From Suillus spraguei (taxonomy: Eukaryota > Basidiomycota > Agaricomycetes > Boletales > Suillaceae): DNA of 64,000 nucleotides. The notes under the pieces were generated by a model, which worked only from the letters and a program-made list of their open reading frames with translations, made no database searches and was not told the origin of the DNA. A program made the translations under genes and the position numbers. Each line of letters opens with the position of its first letter. Positions within the stretch are counted from its first letter, which is position 1. This document shows positions 26,508-38,320 of the stretch, piece by piece. The stretch covers positions 1 through 64,000 of the forward strand of contig JABCPU010000160.1 in NCBI GenBank assembly GCA_016800925.1. Reading direction: 5' to 3'.

Positions 26508-26563
26508 TATTCTATGGTGTACGGTCTTTCGTCCGCGCCCCTGTAGTCGTCCTAGTATGACAT
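26508..26563 (+). repeat. 56-bp direct repeat, copy 1 (XRN1 exon)
   Basis: Identical to 26861-26916. This copy is continuous with XRN1 coding sequence (DDYRGADERPYTIEY on the minus strand). The 297 bp between the copies show no recognisable gene. Confidence 0.9.
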
Positions 26564-26860
26564 GTAGGATCTGTGGATGGCATGTATGATGCTGTCATCG
26601 AACGCCTACAACGATGGACGGTTCACGAAAGGGACTTGTATACTTAGCAAGCCGTGTCTGCTCTCGCCTGTACCTCCACTCCTTTTCGCTCACTCTGGCG
26701 CCTTCAGGTGTCGTTCGCATATGTTCGAGCCACGTCAGCATTTGCTGACGTGCGCTGGGCAGATGCGTTAAGCACTGGAAAAGGGCTTGTACCTTAAGGG
26801 AGAAGAGGCTAATATCGAGGATGGTTGAGATGATATTATATTTTATTAACTTGACCTATG

Positions 26861-26916
26861 TATTCTATGGTGTACGGTCTTTCGTCCGCGCCCCTGTAGT
26901 CGTCCTAGTATGACAT
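26861..26916 (+). repeat. 56-bp direct repeat, copy 2
   Basis: Exact second copy of 26508-26563. It ends where similarity to XRN1 ends, so it marks a rearrangement breakpoint. Confidence 0.9.
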
Positions 26917-26928
26917 AGGCAATTGCGT

Positions 26929-27385
26929 TCAAAAAATGATTTGATGTTGCAGAGGTGGAAGGGGATGTAGATGTAGACTGATAGGATGATGAAGACGATG
27001 CAGATAGGATGATGTTGGGGTGAAGGTGGAGGATGTCACGGTAGGAGAGAACGTTAGAGAGGAAGTGGAAGCTGCTGGCGAGGTGAGACCACCGTAAGTC
27101 CAAGCGCCGTCACTGCCTGAGGGAATCTGGAAGGTGAGGGCATCAGTATAGTACACAATGTATAGTTATCTTGAAGCACATTTCTTCGGCCATAGAAACG
27201 AATGTGCAAACAAAACCACTCACACTTGGACCGTAGTAAGTGAGTGGGAGCTGAAGGGCGGTCTCGCTGGTTACAGTTCGCCCTCCAGTATTTTTGGACA
27301 CGCATAATTTCCTCCTCATGTTAATTTGCATTAAAAAGGGCGATGGCCTGACGGCCGCCACGTAAGTAGCGACCACACCAGACAA
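26929..27385 (-). pseudogene. Unidentified gene fragment, Ser/Thr-rich end
   Basis: The first piece at 27385 (RKLCVSKNTGGRTVTSETAL) appears to splice, across an intron near 27225-27157, to DALTFQIPSGSDGAWTYGG. A Ser/Thr-rich tail follows, like the end of a wall or secreted protein. I recognise no domain and no proper start. Confidence 0.25.
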
Positions 27386-27397
27386 GAATGACGCACC

Positions 27398-28110
27398 TTA
27401 ATCAAGAGTAGGAGATGTGTTTTCTTGACATTGGCGTCCACGAACAGGAACCCGAACGCCAATCAAAGAGAGCGCCAACAAAGAGAGCACCGACCAAAGG
27501 GCGATGGCCGATTTGTCTTTGCCTGCAGGGCCAGATATCCGCAGCACGCCTGGAACGTTGTCCCCAGTGCTGCTGACCCAGTCCGTGATCTGGGATAGGA
27601 TTTCCGTGCGCGTCCCTTCAAGGCATTCTTTTCTGGTATCTAGTCCTGCGCCATCTGCAATATCATACCGCCGAGGCCCGATTTCTTCTAAAAAGGTGTG
27701 AATATATGCCAAGTGACGAGGACGTTCGAACACTTACCCATATCATGGACATGTATAGCTATGTCATGGACGGGTATGACTACATCGGAAGCAACCTGGT
27801 CCCAGAAGCTTTGCATAAGCCTATCGAAGACGTCATTGTACTTTTGAATCGTATCTGTTGTTCCCGAGGTGACGTTCTTTCCGAGTCTGCTCCCTGTAAT
27901 GATAGTATAAGCTTAAGACGCTCAATAAAGCAACGGCTTATTAAGACTCAAAGATTCTTGGTCTCCGAATAATTTTTGATAAATATTTGACGCATTCACA
28001 GAGTCATGTAAGACAACCGATGGTGAAGTCAGCAACGTGGCGTGAGAGTCCTCCCGGGAGCTGCCGGACAACTCTGGTTCCGGTTTTGCTGATGGCCCCT
28101 TGTTGTACAA
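27398..28110 (-). pseudogene. NACHT-type P-loop protein fragment
   Basis: The segment DTRKECLEGTRTEIL followed by ITDWVSSTGDNVP and a Walker A-like GPAGKDKSAIA (usually GPAGKGKSAIA) matches the basidiomycete NACHT/STAND family, which is involved in innate recognition and non-self responses. The G-to-D change hits the P-loop. Downstream ATPase and repeat domains are missing: the frame ends at 27398. An upstream exon at 28110-27922 may belong to the same gene. Confidence 0.5.
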
Positions 28111-28208
28111 CTCTCACATAAACACGAAACAGCTAGGTCTTAGGTGAGAGAGTTTTGCTCATCAATATCATAGGGTTCTTAATATTCCTCTGATCTCCCT
28201 CCTAAAAG

Positions 28209-28862
28209 GTGCAATCGCAAATGGTTGACGGTGCTCGCCTTATCCGGTCTGCAAAGTCTGGTAGTGATTGGACTTTCAACGATCTCATGGCATACAACAT
28301 CACCGTCACGCCTCAGTCGCCTGAACAGTTTTTTCGTCAAAACCATGGAACGCCCTTGGAGGGTGTAGATCCATCCCTCCTTAATCCCAGCCTTAATGAC
28401 GAGAATATCTCAGACGCCGTTTTCGAATATCTAGGCCATCTTGACCTGGCTACCAATGTCACTCAAGAAAGTTTCATTGACGCGTTTGCTCAGAAAACTC
28501 TTCAGATACTCGGCTTCGTTGAACGTGGCTTAATCTTCACCGCACGTCATAATATCCCACTACGGATCTGTGGCGATAACCAGCGAGTTGCCGAAACAGA
28601 TGTGTGTCTGCTCGATCTGCGATCGATGATCTTGCTTGTTTTGCAAGATGACAAAACCGTATTCAGTAGGTCTTATCCAGAACCACAGGTCATTGCAGAA
28701 GCCATTGCCGCGTATCAAGACAACAATGAGAAACGGATCCTCAGATCACTCCCCCCCCTTGATGCCATGACTATTCCGTGCATCACTATGGTTGGCACTC
28801 GACCTATCTTCTATCTCGTCCCTGTCACCGAAGCGCTCAGCAATGCGGTTGCGATTGAGTAA
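28209..28862 (+). CDS. Basidiomycete protein with PD-(D/E)XK-like core, possibly 5' truncated
   Basis: A 217-residue frame contains SAKSGSDWTFNDLMAYNI, YLGHLDLATNVTQESFIDAF, TLQILGFVERGL, ICGDNQRVAETDVCLLD, ILLVLQDDKTVF, EPQVIAEAIAAYQDNN and the tail IPCITMVGTRPIFYLVPV. I believe this pattern recurs in Agaricomycete genomes as an uncharacterised family. The spacing of D (TDVCLLD) and DDK after a hydrophobic strand resembles the core of PD-(D/E)XK nucleases. That is inference from the motif only. The usual start may lie upstream of the acceptor-like AAAAG at 28204-28208. Confidence 0.5.
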   Translation: MQSQMVDGARLIRSAKSGSDWTFNDLMAYNITVTPQSPEQFFRQNHGTPLEGVDPSLLNPSLNDENISDAVFEYLGHLDLATNVTQESFIDAFAQKTLQILGFVERGLIFTARHNIPLRICGDNQRVAETDVCLLDLRSMILLVLQDDKTVFSRSYPEPQVIAEAIAAYQDNNEKRILRSLPPLDAMTIPCITMVGTRPIFYLVPVTEALSNAVAIE

Positions 28863-29051
28863 AGTGTTGTGCTGGTACTTTACGTCTTGTCCCTCCGTCT
28901 TTTCAAGTGTCGTATTTCGCTTTAAGTTGACACCTGAAGGATGCGCAGAAGTGGGCATGTCCACCATTTCTATCGTCAACGTGGACCTTCATTTCAGACC
29001 GTGAGCATGCCTTAGATCTTTGTATGTATGCCTATCATTTTATGGCGCTAG

Positions 29052-29483
29052 TCAGCGAGTAAAAGGCTGGAGAGTCATATTTGAATACGTCAACCTCAGA
29101 CTTAAGATCAGAGCTCCACCGATCTGGAGTACATCCCCGAATGGAGTCTGAGGCATGTCGTTGGAGTCGTCTGTAGATCTAGCTAGAATGGAGGCGACTC
29201 TATCTTCCAGCTGCTGACTCGGTAGGAGTTGCGCCTGAGGCTTCGTCTTCTGGAAGAACTCGCTTAGCTCGTGCAAGTCCTGAACCAGGACTCCCAAGTC
29301 TTCATCCCGCAAACAGGGGCTCTTGGTGGGCATTCTTGCATAGTATCTTTGTATTTCCGTCATGGGTTGTTCTAGAGTTTCGTATTGACCTCTCTGTCCG
29401 GTGCACAGGCCTTGCTGCGGCAGTTGAAAGTAAATAGTTTCTTGCTCCGCCTCGGGATCGACATGAAACAAGAGCGCATGCAA
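29052..29483 (-). CDS. Hypothetical 143-residue ORF
   Basis: The open frame is Gln- and Leu-rich, with a possible helical stretch (DEDLGVLVQDLHELSEFF). No family is recognised. It may be a fragment rather than a gene. Confidence 0.2.
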   Translation of the reverse strand: MHALLFHVDPEAEQETIYFQLPQQGLCTGQRGQYETLEQPMTEIQRYYARMPTKSPCLRDEDLGVLVQDLHELSEFFQKTKPQAQLLPSQQLEDRVASILARSTDDSNDMPQTPFGDVLQIGGALILSLRLTYSNMTLQPFTR

Positions 29484-29729
29484 ACTTCACACTGATCAGA
29501 ATGATATAACTCGGCTGTCACTTTTAATCCTTCCTGCCTTATCGACGGATATTCCTTAGACTCACTCTGTCCTTAGCCTGCATGCATTGTTCTGGCCTAA
29601 GGCCCCATTCACATTTTCGTTTGGTGGATTCTGACAGTTTTGGTTGATCTGTTCAGATTCTAGGCTGATATGTGCGCACCTCGAGGATATACAATCTCAT
29701 GTTTCTAAGACGACCCTCGCGAGATGTGA

Positions 29730-30425
29730 AGGTTCATTCCATTTCATAGATAGACTATTACGAATAGATCCTTTCGATCGCCTTTTCTCATTGTGGGTGA
29801 TTGACCTCGGCCTGCGCCTTCTTGAGGTCATATTAGCGTGTACCAGTACCAGCCAGCAAATAGGAAATACCTTTCCAATGGGGTGCAAGAGACGAGTCAA
29901 CGTATCGGCAAAAGCGATCTTGAACCGAAGACCATGCGCATTTGCGAAAGACTTGGCTAATAATTCCAGAAACTCGGCTCCCTCCTCAAATGCCTCTGGC
30001 GGCCATACCTAGCTGATACATGAACACAAAAATACAGAGGACAGGATCTCACTCTCAGTTGAACGTGACAGAGCCCTTTCACTAGATGCTTGTACTTCGT
30101 ATCGAGGTCTTTCGCCACTTGACCCTTCGTTACAGGCTCGAGCTCGCAAAGAAAACGATCCGTGACACTCACAAAGCTGGCGGATAATTAGTTTGGATAA
30201 TGGTACAGTAACGATGCCATGCTCACCGAACGTTTGCTAAGTGTCCGAGCAGCGTAGCATACAGTTCAGCATTAAGCCGATGATTAGCTGACCATGCAAG
30301 GAGCTTCAAGTCCGGTCTCTTAAACTGCTTAAACGTTGTTTCCTCCAGGGTAAATCCCAGTGCGTCTTTGGACAAAACGGACCAGACGGCAATCTTCTGG
30401 ACTATCATATAGTACTGTGAACCCC
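29730..30425 (-). pseudogene. MOR2/TAO3 (Furry-family) cell morphogenesis protein fragment
   Basis: Exons read VQKIAVWSVLSKDALGF, FTLEETTFKQFKRPDLKLL and NHRLNAELYATLLGHLANVR (30408-30223), then FVSVTDRFLCELEPVTKG and VKGLCHVQLRV (30172-30050), then VWPPEAFEEGAEFLELL and FANAHGLRFKIAFADTLTRL. They match the N-terminal domain of the large MOR2-PAG1/Furry scaffold, which works with NDR kinases in polarity. After the intron at 29880-29832 the frame reads KAQAEVNHPQ followed by TGA (29788-29790), and further stops follow. Only a small piece of a very large gene is present. Introns are retained. Confidence 0.75.
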
Positions 30426-30450
30426 AGTATCATTCCTCCTGGCCTATAAT

Positions 30451-30855
30451 ATGCCATTTGTCACATCGGTAGCCGCTTCACTTGTTATCAACCCCTCCTT
30501 CAGCGCTGACTCTGACTCAGACACGTGGGTGTTCAACGGCTACTGTGGACCGAGTTCTCCGTCTGAGCAACTTGGTGTTGGCGACACCATCGTTGTTTAT
30601 CAATACACCCTGCACATGAGTTCCATCCCCACTCCTTCCCCCATATTTACCGCAACCATTACGCACATTGTGGGGTGGGGTGGAGGCCATGTTAAGTTTG
30701 GTGTGCATACCGAGGCCACTGCTGGCATTCTGACTTACCAGGGCCCTTGCACCATTTGTCTTCCACTACGGATATGCCGTCTCTTTTGGTGGCAGCGACT
30801 CTGGGGATGGATATTTCCTTTCCCTCGCTTATCTGTGATCCTGCAGTCACAGTGA
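30451..30855 (+). pseudogene. Unidentified small gene, frame shifted near its end
   Basis: The frame MPFVTSVAASLVINPSF...THIVGWGGGHVKFGV looks like genuine coding sequence. A different frame downstream (about 30735-30830) reads FHYGYAVSFGGSDSGDGYFL, which probably continued the same protein. No family assignment. Confidence 0.3.
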
Positions 30856-31305
30856 TTCCATCACATCGATTCATTTGTCAGTATCCATTTGCTTGCCTTG
30901 TATCACTCAGCAGCCTATTGTGACTTACCCTTTCATTCATAGGTTTCAAGATGCGCTTCAGTCATGTGCATGAACCCCAGTGAAAACTGGACATTCTGAA
31001 ATCTGCTAAAACAGATGTAAATATACGCAAAGCTACTTTGCACCTTACATACCTGGTCTTATCTACGGTACATAATCGACGCGTTTCGCAAACACAACAT
31101 TCAGGCTATAGACTGCTTCCTCGTTCCACGCGTTGACTTTGTGTTTAGCAAACGAGAATTACAAGCAGCGCCCGGTCCATACTATGGCTACTACTCGCAC
31201 ACGTCGTAATGCTCTGTACTCGTCACTAGCGCATGTAGTCCTTGTTGCACTATTGCTGCACCCACCATAATACATACTTTTATGTGGCAGAGTGGGATTT
31301 TTTCT

Positions 31306-31925
31306 ATGGGTTACCTCTCACTGCCAGCACTCAAAAACCTCAAAAAGTATTCCTATAAAGGTGTAGATGAGTGGGTACTGTTCCATTGAGTGTTCTTTTG
31401 CTGTCATACTGAACTTTGAAAATAAGATCTTTGGTTTCGCGTTATCTCCTTACGCTATATTGGAATTGGTTCATCAAGCTCTTTCCACTCACCATCGCCC
31501 CAAATACCGTATGTTATTACCACTTAGTTCTTGGCGTCAGTCAAACTTGTTCAGATAACCTTGCTTGGCCTGTGTATTGTCGCTTTCAATGTCATCACGC
31601 TACTATATTACGACCCACTTTATTTGACGGAGAAAGATGGAGCAGTCGGGCCTCCTCAGTGGATCTACTTCACGTGCGCGCATTCTATTGTTTGTGTCAA
31701 GCTTGTGTCACGCTGACCCTCGAAACTTAGATGGGCGATTGGGTTGTTCATGTAACAAAGTCTAGACGCAGTGGACGGGTGAGTAGATACCTTACCACCG
31801 GTCTATATCCATGCTTATCCAAGTGCAGCAAGCAGGCACGGAGAACGGGAATGGCTGGTCCTTTGGGAGAAATGTTGAATCATGGTCTGCATGCGCGTTT
31901 CCTGACGCGCATATATATCTAACCT
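31306..31925 (+). pseudogene. Choline/ethanolamine phosphotransferase, 5' fragment (arm 1)
   Basis: The start at 31306 gives MGYLSLPALKNLKKYSYKG, then SLVSRYLLTLYWNWFIKLF and PLTIAPNT. An intron, ITLLGLCIVAFNVITLL and another intron follow, then the catalytic region of the CDP-alcohol phosphatidyltransferase family: LDAVDGKQARRTG and GPLGEMLNHGLHA. Intact enzymes make phosphatidylcholine or phosphatidylethanolamine in ER/Golgi membranes. Here a TAA precedes QSLDAVDG (near 31757), and the last two motif aspartates (GEMFDHGCDA in typical members) are N and H. The remaining membrane helices are missing. Similarity ends near 31925, where histidyl-tRNA synthetase sequence soon begins. Confidence 0.82.
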
Positions 31926-32037
31926 TTTTTTCATGGGTTGCGACGCGCTTAACACTACAGTATGCTGCCTTCACAGTCGTGATTCTGGCCTCATCCTATG
32001 TACTTTTCCAGCTTGAGGTCGTTCTTGCGGTCCACAG

Positions 32038-33246
32038 GACAAGATTCGATCAATATCCTCTGCTGTAGACAAGTTGGACAAGGTTGGTCGATAGAGATGC
32101 ATTTTCGATGCTGGTTCTAATTGCGTGCAGCTTCTCTGGCTAGAAGTAAAGAAAGAAATGACGGAAGAGAAAGGCCTTTCTCCAGATGTCGCTGATAAGA
32201 TTGGAGAGTATGTCAAGCACAAAGGTAGGCAGCCTTGATTTTATGCAAAGCCAAGTATCTCATCTCATTTGTTATACAGGTGGTCCATCGCTACTCGATC
32301 TTTTGAAAGCGGATGCCACTCTCATGGCAAACCCGAGCGCGAAGCAGGGCATTTCAGACATGGATATTCTCTTTACTCTCCTATGAGCATATAAAGTGCT
32401 CGACAAAGTAAGCTCGCTTTCCGTGAATTAGAACATGATATATATTAATGTATGCATAGATCTCGTTCGATATGTCTCTCGCCCGTGGTCTAGACTATTA
32501 TACAGGCATCATCTATGAAGCGATCGTCGAAGCATCAGCACCACCAGCTCTTTCCGCAAATGCAACAGAGTCCCCAGCCCCAGCCCCCCCAAAACCGAAA
32601 CCCTCGAAAAAAGCCAGAGCTGATGATAACGAAGAGGATGGAGTGGATGAATCGCAGGTTGGTGTCGGGTCCATTGCTGCTGGTGGCCGGTACGATAACC
32701 TGGTTGGTATGTTCACTGCCGCTGCCGCTGCTGAAGGGAAGAAGGCACCAGGGCTCCCGTGTATTGGGGTCAGTATTGGTCTTGACCGTATCTTTGCAAT
32801 TGTGTGGCCAAAGTGGGTCGAGAAGAGGATGCGGAGTAAAGAGACCATGGTATACGTGTTGGCTGCTGGTGATGGCTTGTTGGAAGAGCGGATTGCACTC
32901 GTGCAGGAACTCAGGGAAGCAGGCATAAAGGTTAGTCAAATTGTCGTTTTCCAATCCATGTATTAACTCTTTTTTTTCAGACTGACTTCCTCGCAAAGAG
33001 GAAACTGAAGCTCACTGCGCAGTTCATGGCTGGTGAAAAGGATGAAGTTCCTTTTGCTGTGATTTTGGGCGGTTATGAGCTCAAGGAAGGTTTGGTGACT
33101 GTTAAAGAGCAAAAGTGGGAATTCGTAGATGGGAAGAAGACAAAAGTTCAGTCGGCAGATCAAGGTATGAAGGTGCGGCGGGACGAACTGATTAGTTGGA
33201 TCAAGCAAACACCTACATATCAAGGCTGGTCGAGCGGTCGACTTAT

Positions 33247-33250
<4 letters not shown>
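32038..33250 (+). pseudogene. Histidyl-tRNA synthetase, 3' half (arm 1)
   Basis: Sequence begins within the catalytic domain at DKIRSISSAVDKLDK (32038). It continues WLEVKKEMTEEKGLSPDVAD and GGPSLLDLLKADATLM, the HisA motif [14 protein letters not shown] (near 32475), [11 protein letters not shown], the class II motif 3 [10 protein letters not shown] (near 32770) and the anticodon-binding domain to SSGRLI, with a stop at 33248. Five exons are separated by about 50-nt introns. The N-terminal half with class II motifs 1 and 2 is absent, and TGA at 32384-32386 interrupts LFTLL/AYKVLD. The enzyme charges tRNA-His in cytosol and mitochondria, so this copy cannot be functional. Confidence 0.9.
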
Positions 33251-34780
<1,530 letters not shown>

Positions 34781-34794
34781 CCTCTGTAGCTAGT

Positions 34795-36826
34795 GAAATT
34801 GTGCGAAGGATAGCTAAAGGAGAATGGACGTCTTCCGAAGTCCACCTTTCACAGTCCTATATGAGGACGCCCGAAAGCAAGCAAAGGAGCTTGATGCAGA
34901 GTTTGCGAGCACAAAGACACTGCGGGGACCTTTTCATGGTGTTCCAGTCAGCGTCAAAGATAATTGTACATCGCTCCATGTGCGACCGATACGTTTTTGA
35001 ACTTTGCTGTAGACCAGATCGAGGGATACGACGCGACCATTGGGTTCACAGCATGGGCCAACAACCCAGGCAAAAAAGACGCTTGCGCATGTCCTTATTA
35101 TCACATTCACCCATTCTCTCTATCATTACTTGTAGGTCGTTGCTCAACTCAGAGCTGCTGGTGCCATCATCTTCGTGAAGACCAATGTACCGCAGACAAT
35201 GCTCGCGTTCGAATGCTCTAATCCTCTCTGGGGTCGCACGACAAACCCATGGAACAACAAGTATACATGCGGAGGCAGCTCTGGTGGAGGTTCGTCATAT
35301 GCTTGTGAATATCTTAGTAAATAACAACGTCTGGCACTAGAGGGAGCTTTGCTTGCCATGGATGGATCCGCCTTGGGCATCGGTTCTGATATCGGAGGAA
35401 GCTTGCGCATCCCAGCATCGTATTGCGGTGTGTACTCTTTGAAGCCAACGGCTGAACGTGTTAGTTCTATTGGTACACAAGGAAGGTGATGTTCTCGATT
35501 CTTCCAACTAAGACAATAACTGGCTTTGTCTTACAGCCGTCCGGCCTGGATTCGAAGTAATTCGATCTTCTCATGGGTCATTAGCGCGGTTAGTCGCTAC
35601 CTGCATCACTTGGCTCATTCTTGACTATTTTCTAGGTCTGTTCAGGACTGTGAATTGTTCTGCAAAACTATCTTTGGCCAAAAAGGACTCGTCTCACCAG
35701 AATGTTCCCATGCCGTACCACGCTGTCGAGCTCCCTTCCAAGCTTCGCTTTGGCTATTACCTGTCAGGTACTATGATATATGTGAAACGTCGTGATTTGC
35801 TGCTTATAGGTTCCTTATAGATGGCATGATGGAATCGTCACCTGCATGCAAACGAGCAGTACTGGAGACAGTCTCAGCACTCAGGAAGCAGGGACATGAA
35901 TGTATTGAGTTTACATCTCCTTTGAGTACGCTTTCTATACCTCTCCTCATTCTCCGTCCTGACAATTTATCAAGACGCAAGTGCGATGGAGGTGTTCCTG
36001 GGACTCGCATCATCCGACGGTTATAAGAAGATGCTGTCACATCTTGATTCAGACCCTATGGCAAGTTTTTAAAGATATGCCGTCTATATCTCACACAACC
36101 CGACTTGCAGGAGGACAGTTTATTCTTGGTCACCTTGGGTCCCAGATTACTGTCCTTCGTTCGTAAGCTGGCTTGTTGGATCGCCAAGACGTTCTTGGGC
36201 GACTCCCTCTTCCCGCGTTTCTTCTCGTTGGCACGGGAGAAGTCTGTTTTGGAATTCACGGATTTCACTGACCAACGGAATAAGGTTGCCGCTGCGTGGT
36301 ATGAACAGATAAGCGTATTGACATTCAGGGACTTTCCTTTGTTAATACCCCCCAGGTATGGGACAAATACGGTTTCGATGGAATCATCGCACCTGTGCAG
36401 TCCCTTCCAGTGATACCTCACGGGTAAGTTTTCGCACCTTCCTTCTCGGTTGTGAAGCTCATAATCTCCAGGGGTGCGACATACTTGTCCGTGCTCGCAG
36501 CCGCTACCATTACGTACAACGTTATCGACTCTCCTGTCGGCACCATACCAGTGATGCGCGTCAATCCAGATACCGACAACCTGTCAACAGATTTTGTAGT
36601 AGGCGCCTCAGGCCGATCGAAAATGTTCGAGACCCGTATGTACTTGGGCAAGAATCCTGTTTACGATCCCAAAGCGATGGAGGGCATACCCGTTGGTGTT
36701 CAGCTTGTGGGTAAGAAGTGGGAGGATGAGAACGTCCTCGTGATGATGCATGTTGTTGACGCGGCATTGGGACCTAGAGGATTCGGTCCGGGCAGTTGGC
36801 AACCTATCAAGACCGTGTCGATCTGA
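34795..36826 (+). pseudogene. Fungal amidase (acetamidase/FAAH type), 5' truncated (arm 1)
   Basis: Exons spell IAKGEWTSSEV, ARKQAKELDAEFASTKTLRG, GPFHGVPVSVKDN, IEGYDATIGFTAWANNP, VVAQLRAAGAIIFVKTNVPQ, CSNPLWGRTTNPWNNKYTCG and GGSSGG, then the amidase signature [27 protein letters not shown], a variable middle part and the C-terminus IPVGVQLVGKKWEDENVLVM to PIKTVSI (stop 36824). The family hydrolyses amides with a Ser-cisSer-Lys triad; the Ser-rich signature and the K of SVKDN are present. At least nine introns are seen, one a GC-AG intron (GCAAGT) near 36060. The start is missing at the junction with SEC23, and a piece after SSEV is lost. It is probably inactive. Confidence 0.8.
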
Positions 36827-37249
36827 GGTACTACAGCCGGTGCTTCCCGGTCCATCGTCAAACCTAACTGGTGGCGGCCTTTTTTTAAAGTCTTCGTAGC
36901 GTTGGAAACTTTATCATGCATACGTATCTCTATTAAGGGGCATTGTTGTTCCATAGATTTGTCTGTTATTGATGTGCATGAGATGTGCGAGTCGATTTCT
37001 GTTGCCAATGATGGTGAGGGATTGAGAAGCCTCGGCACACGAAAATCTTTGGATATAGATATATATTGGAGCAATGATGGGGACTTGGGATACAGTTTGT
37101 GAGGCAGAAAATATGTGATTATTGATGCATGGACGATAGTGAATTGCAGGAATGTAAGTAGATGCGGTCGTGAGTACGTGAACACAAACATTGCAGTGAG
37201 ACCAATACCATATCATCGAGCAGGAATGAAGAGAAAAAGTGAGGCTAAT

Positions 37250-37575
37250 GCATTCAATAGCAAAAATCATGCAAAATCAAGCCTAGTCCAAACGAGTTTT
37301 TTGCCTAGAGCCACCCATGACATTAAGCAAAATCAAGGCATTCCATAGCAAAAACATAGCAAACATTACGCAAAATCAAGCCAAGTCCGAACAAGGTTTT
37401 CGCCTAAAGCTACGCTTCAGATCAAACAAAATCAAGAGCAAAATCAAGCAAAGTCAAGCCCAGTCCTGACGAGGTTTTGATCAAACGAAACAAAATAAAA
37501 TCAAGCAATCCAATAGCAAAAATCACGCAAAATCAAGCCCAGTCCTGACGAGGTTTTCGCCTAAAGCTTATGGGG
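37250..37575 (+). repeat. Imperfect tandem repeat, GCAAAATCAAGCC units
   Basis: About four diverged units contain GCAAAATCAAGCC(C/T)AGTCC, then AACGAG or GACGAG, GGTTTTCGCC and TAAAGC. No coding signal. Confidence 0.75.
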
Positions 37576-37689
37576 AGATTGTAGGAATCATCTAGGATTT
37601 TTTTCATTTTACCTGTCTACCATGATTGTGGGAGTCCGGGACTCCCGCTGTGTGCAGGCTGAATCAGTAACACATTTTTGAGTTCCAGC

Positions 37690-38320
37690 ATGTGAGAGTC
37701 TGGGACTCCCGCTGTGTATGGGCTCATTATTCACCATTTCCCGATGTCTTGTTAATGCAAACACGGGAGTCCGGGACTCCCACTGTGTGTGGGCTCATTT
37801 ATTCACCATTTCCCCATGTCTTGTTGATACACAAACGGGCGTCTGGGACTCCTCATTCACCATTTCCCAATGTCTTGTTGATGCAAACACGGGCGTCCTG
37901 GACTCCCGCTGTGTATGGGCTCATTTATTCACCATTTCCCCATATCTTGTTGATGCAAACACGGGAGCCCGGGACTCCCGCTGTGTGTGGGCTCCTTATT
38001 CACCATTTCCCCGTGTCTTGTTGATGCAAACACGGGCGTCCGGGACTCCCGCTGTGTATGGGCTCATTATTCACCATTTCCCAATGTCTTGTTGATGCAA
38101 ACACGGGAGTCCGGGACTCCCGTTGTGTATGGGCTCATTATTCACCATTTCCCCGTGTCTTGTTAATGCAAACACGGGAGTCCGGGACTCCCGCTGTGTA
38201 TGGGCTCATTATTCACCATTTCCCCGTGTCTTGTTGATGCACACACGGGCGTCCCGGACTCCCGCTGTATATGGGCTCATTATTCACCATTTACCTGTGT
38301 CTTGTTGATGCACAAGTGGG
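37690..38320 (+). repeat. 71-bp minisatellite with hairpin core
   Basis: About ten units at roughly 71-bp spacing (for example 38034, 38104, 38175, 38246) read GGGAGTCCGGGACTCCC, then GCTGTGTATGGGCTCATTAT, TCACCATTTCCCC and GTCTTGTTGATGCAAACAC. The first block is a 7-bp inverted repeat around CGG. A related half unit lies at 37628. Open frames through it are only translations of the repeat. Confidence 0.92.

Larger units (their letters stand above)
17054..26563 (-). pseudogene. XRN1: XRN1 5'-3' exoribonuclease pseudogene, split by a LINE
   Basis: The upstream part lies at 26563-26209 and contains TIEYVDSNWFKGKRSKHVEE and MPNTFPARERKFI. The rest lies at 19880-17054 with GLQWVMHHYYSGIASWGWFY near 19450, PFEQLMGVLPSAS near 19230, SPILDFYPLEFEQDLHGKK near 19100 and the SH3-like C-terminal region (RFALGDRVTMV, GVVVGLNTKSMGVVWDVSF). 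XRN1 degrades decapped mRNA in the cytoplasm. The N-terminal catalytic region is absent. A 6.3-kb LINE interrupts the codons of AEELHLSV/TWDE. The conserved frame also shifts near 18690 (after AGFPL), near 18645 (GVNVHG/SESRNKS) and near 18182 (ELN/AVQMVISEV). Introns are retained. I take it as a truncated, decayed duplicate. Confidence 0.85.

Noticed and set aside
37692..38308. ORFs of 110-125 residues with repeated FTISPCLV motifs
   Set aside because: They follow the 71-bp minisatellite in two frames; there is no sign of selection for coding.
37690..38320. CRISPR-like array
   Set aside because: Repeats are head-to-tail 71-bp units without unique spacers, in a fungal intron-rich genome.
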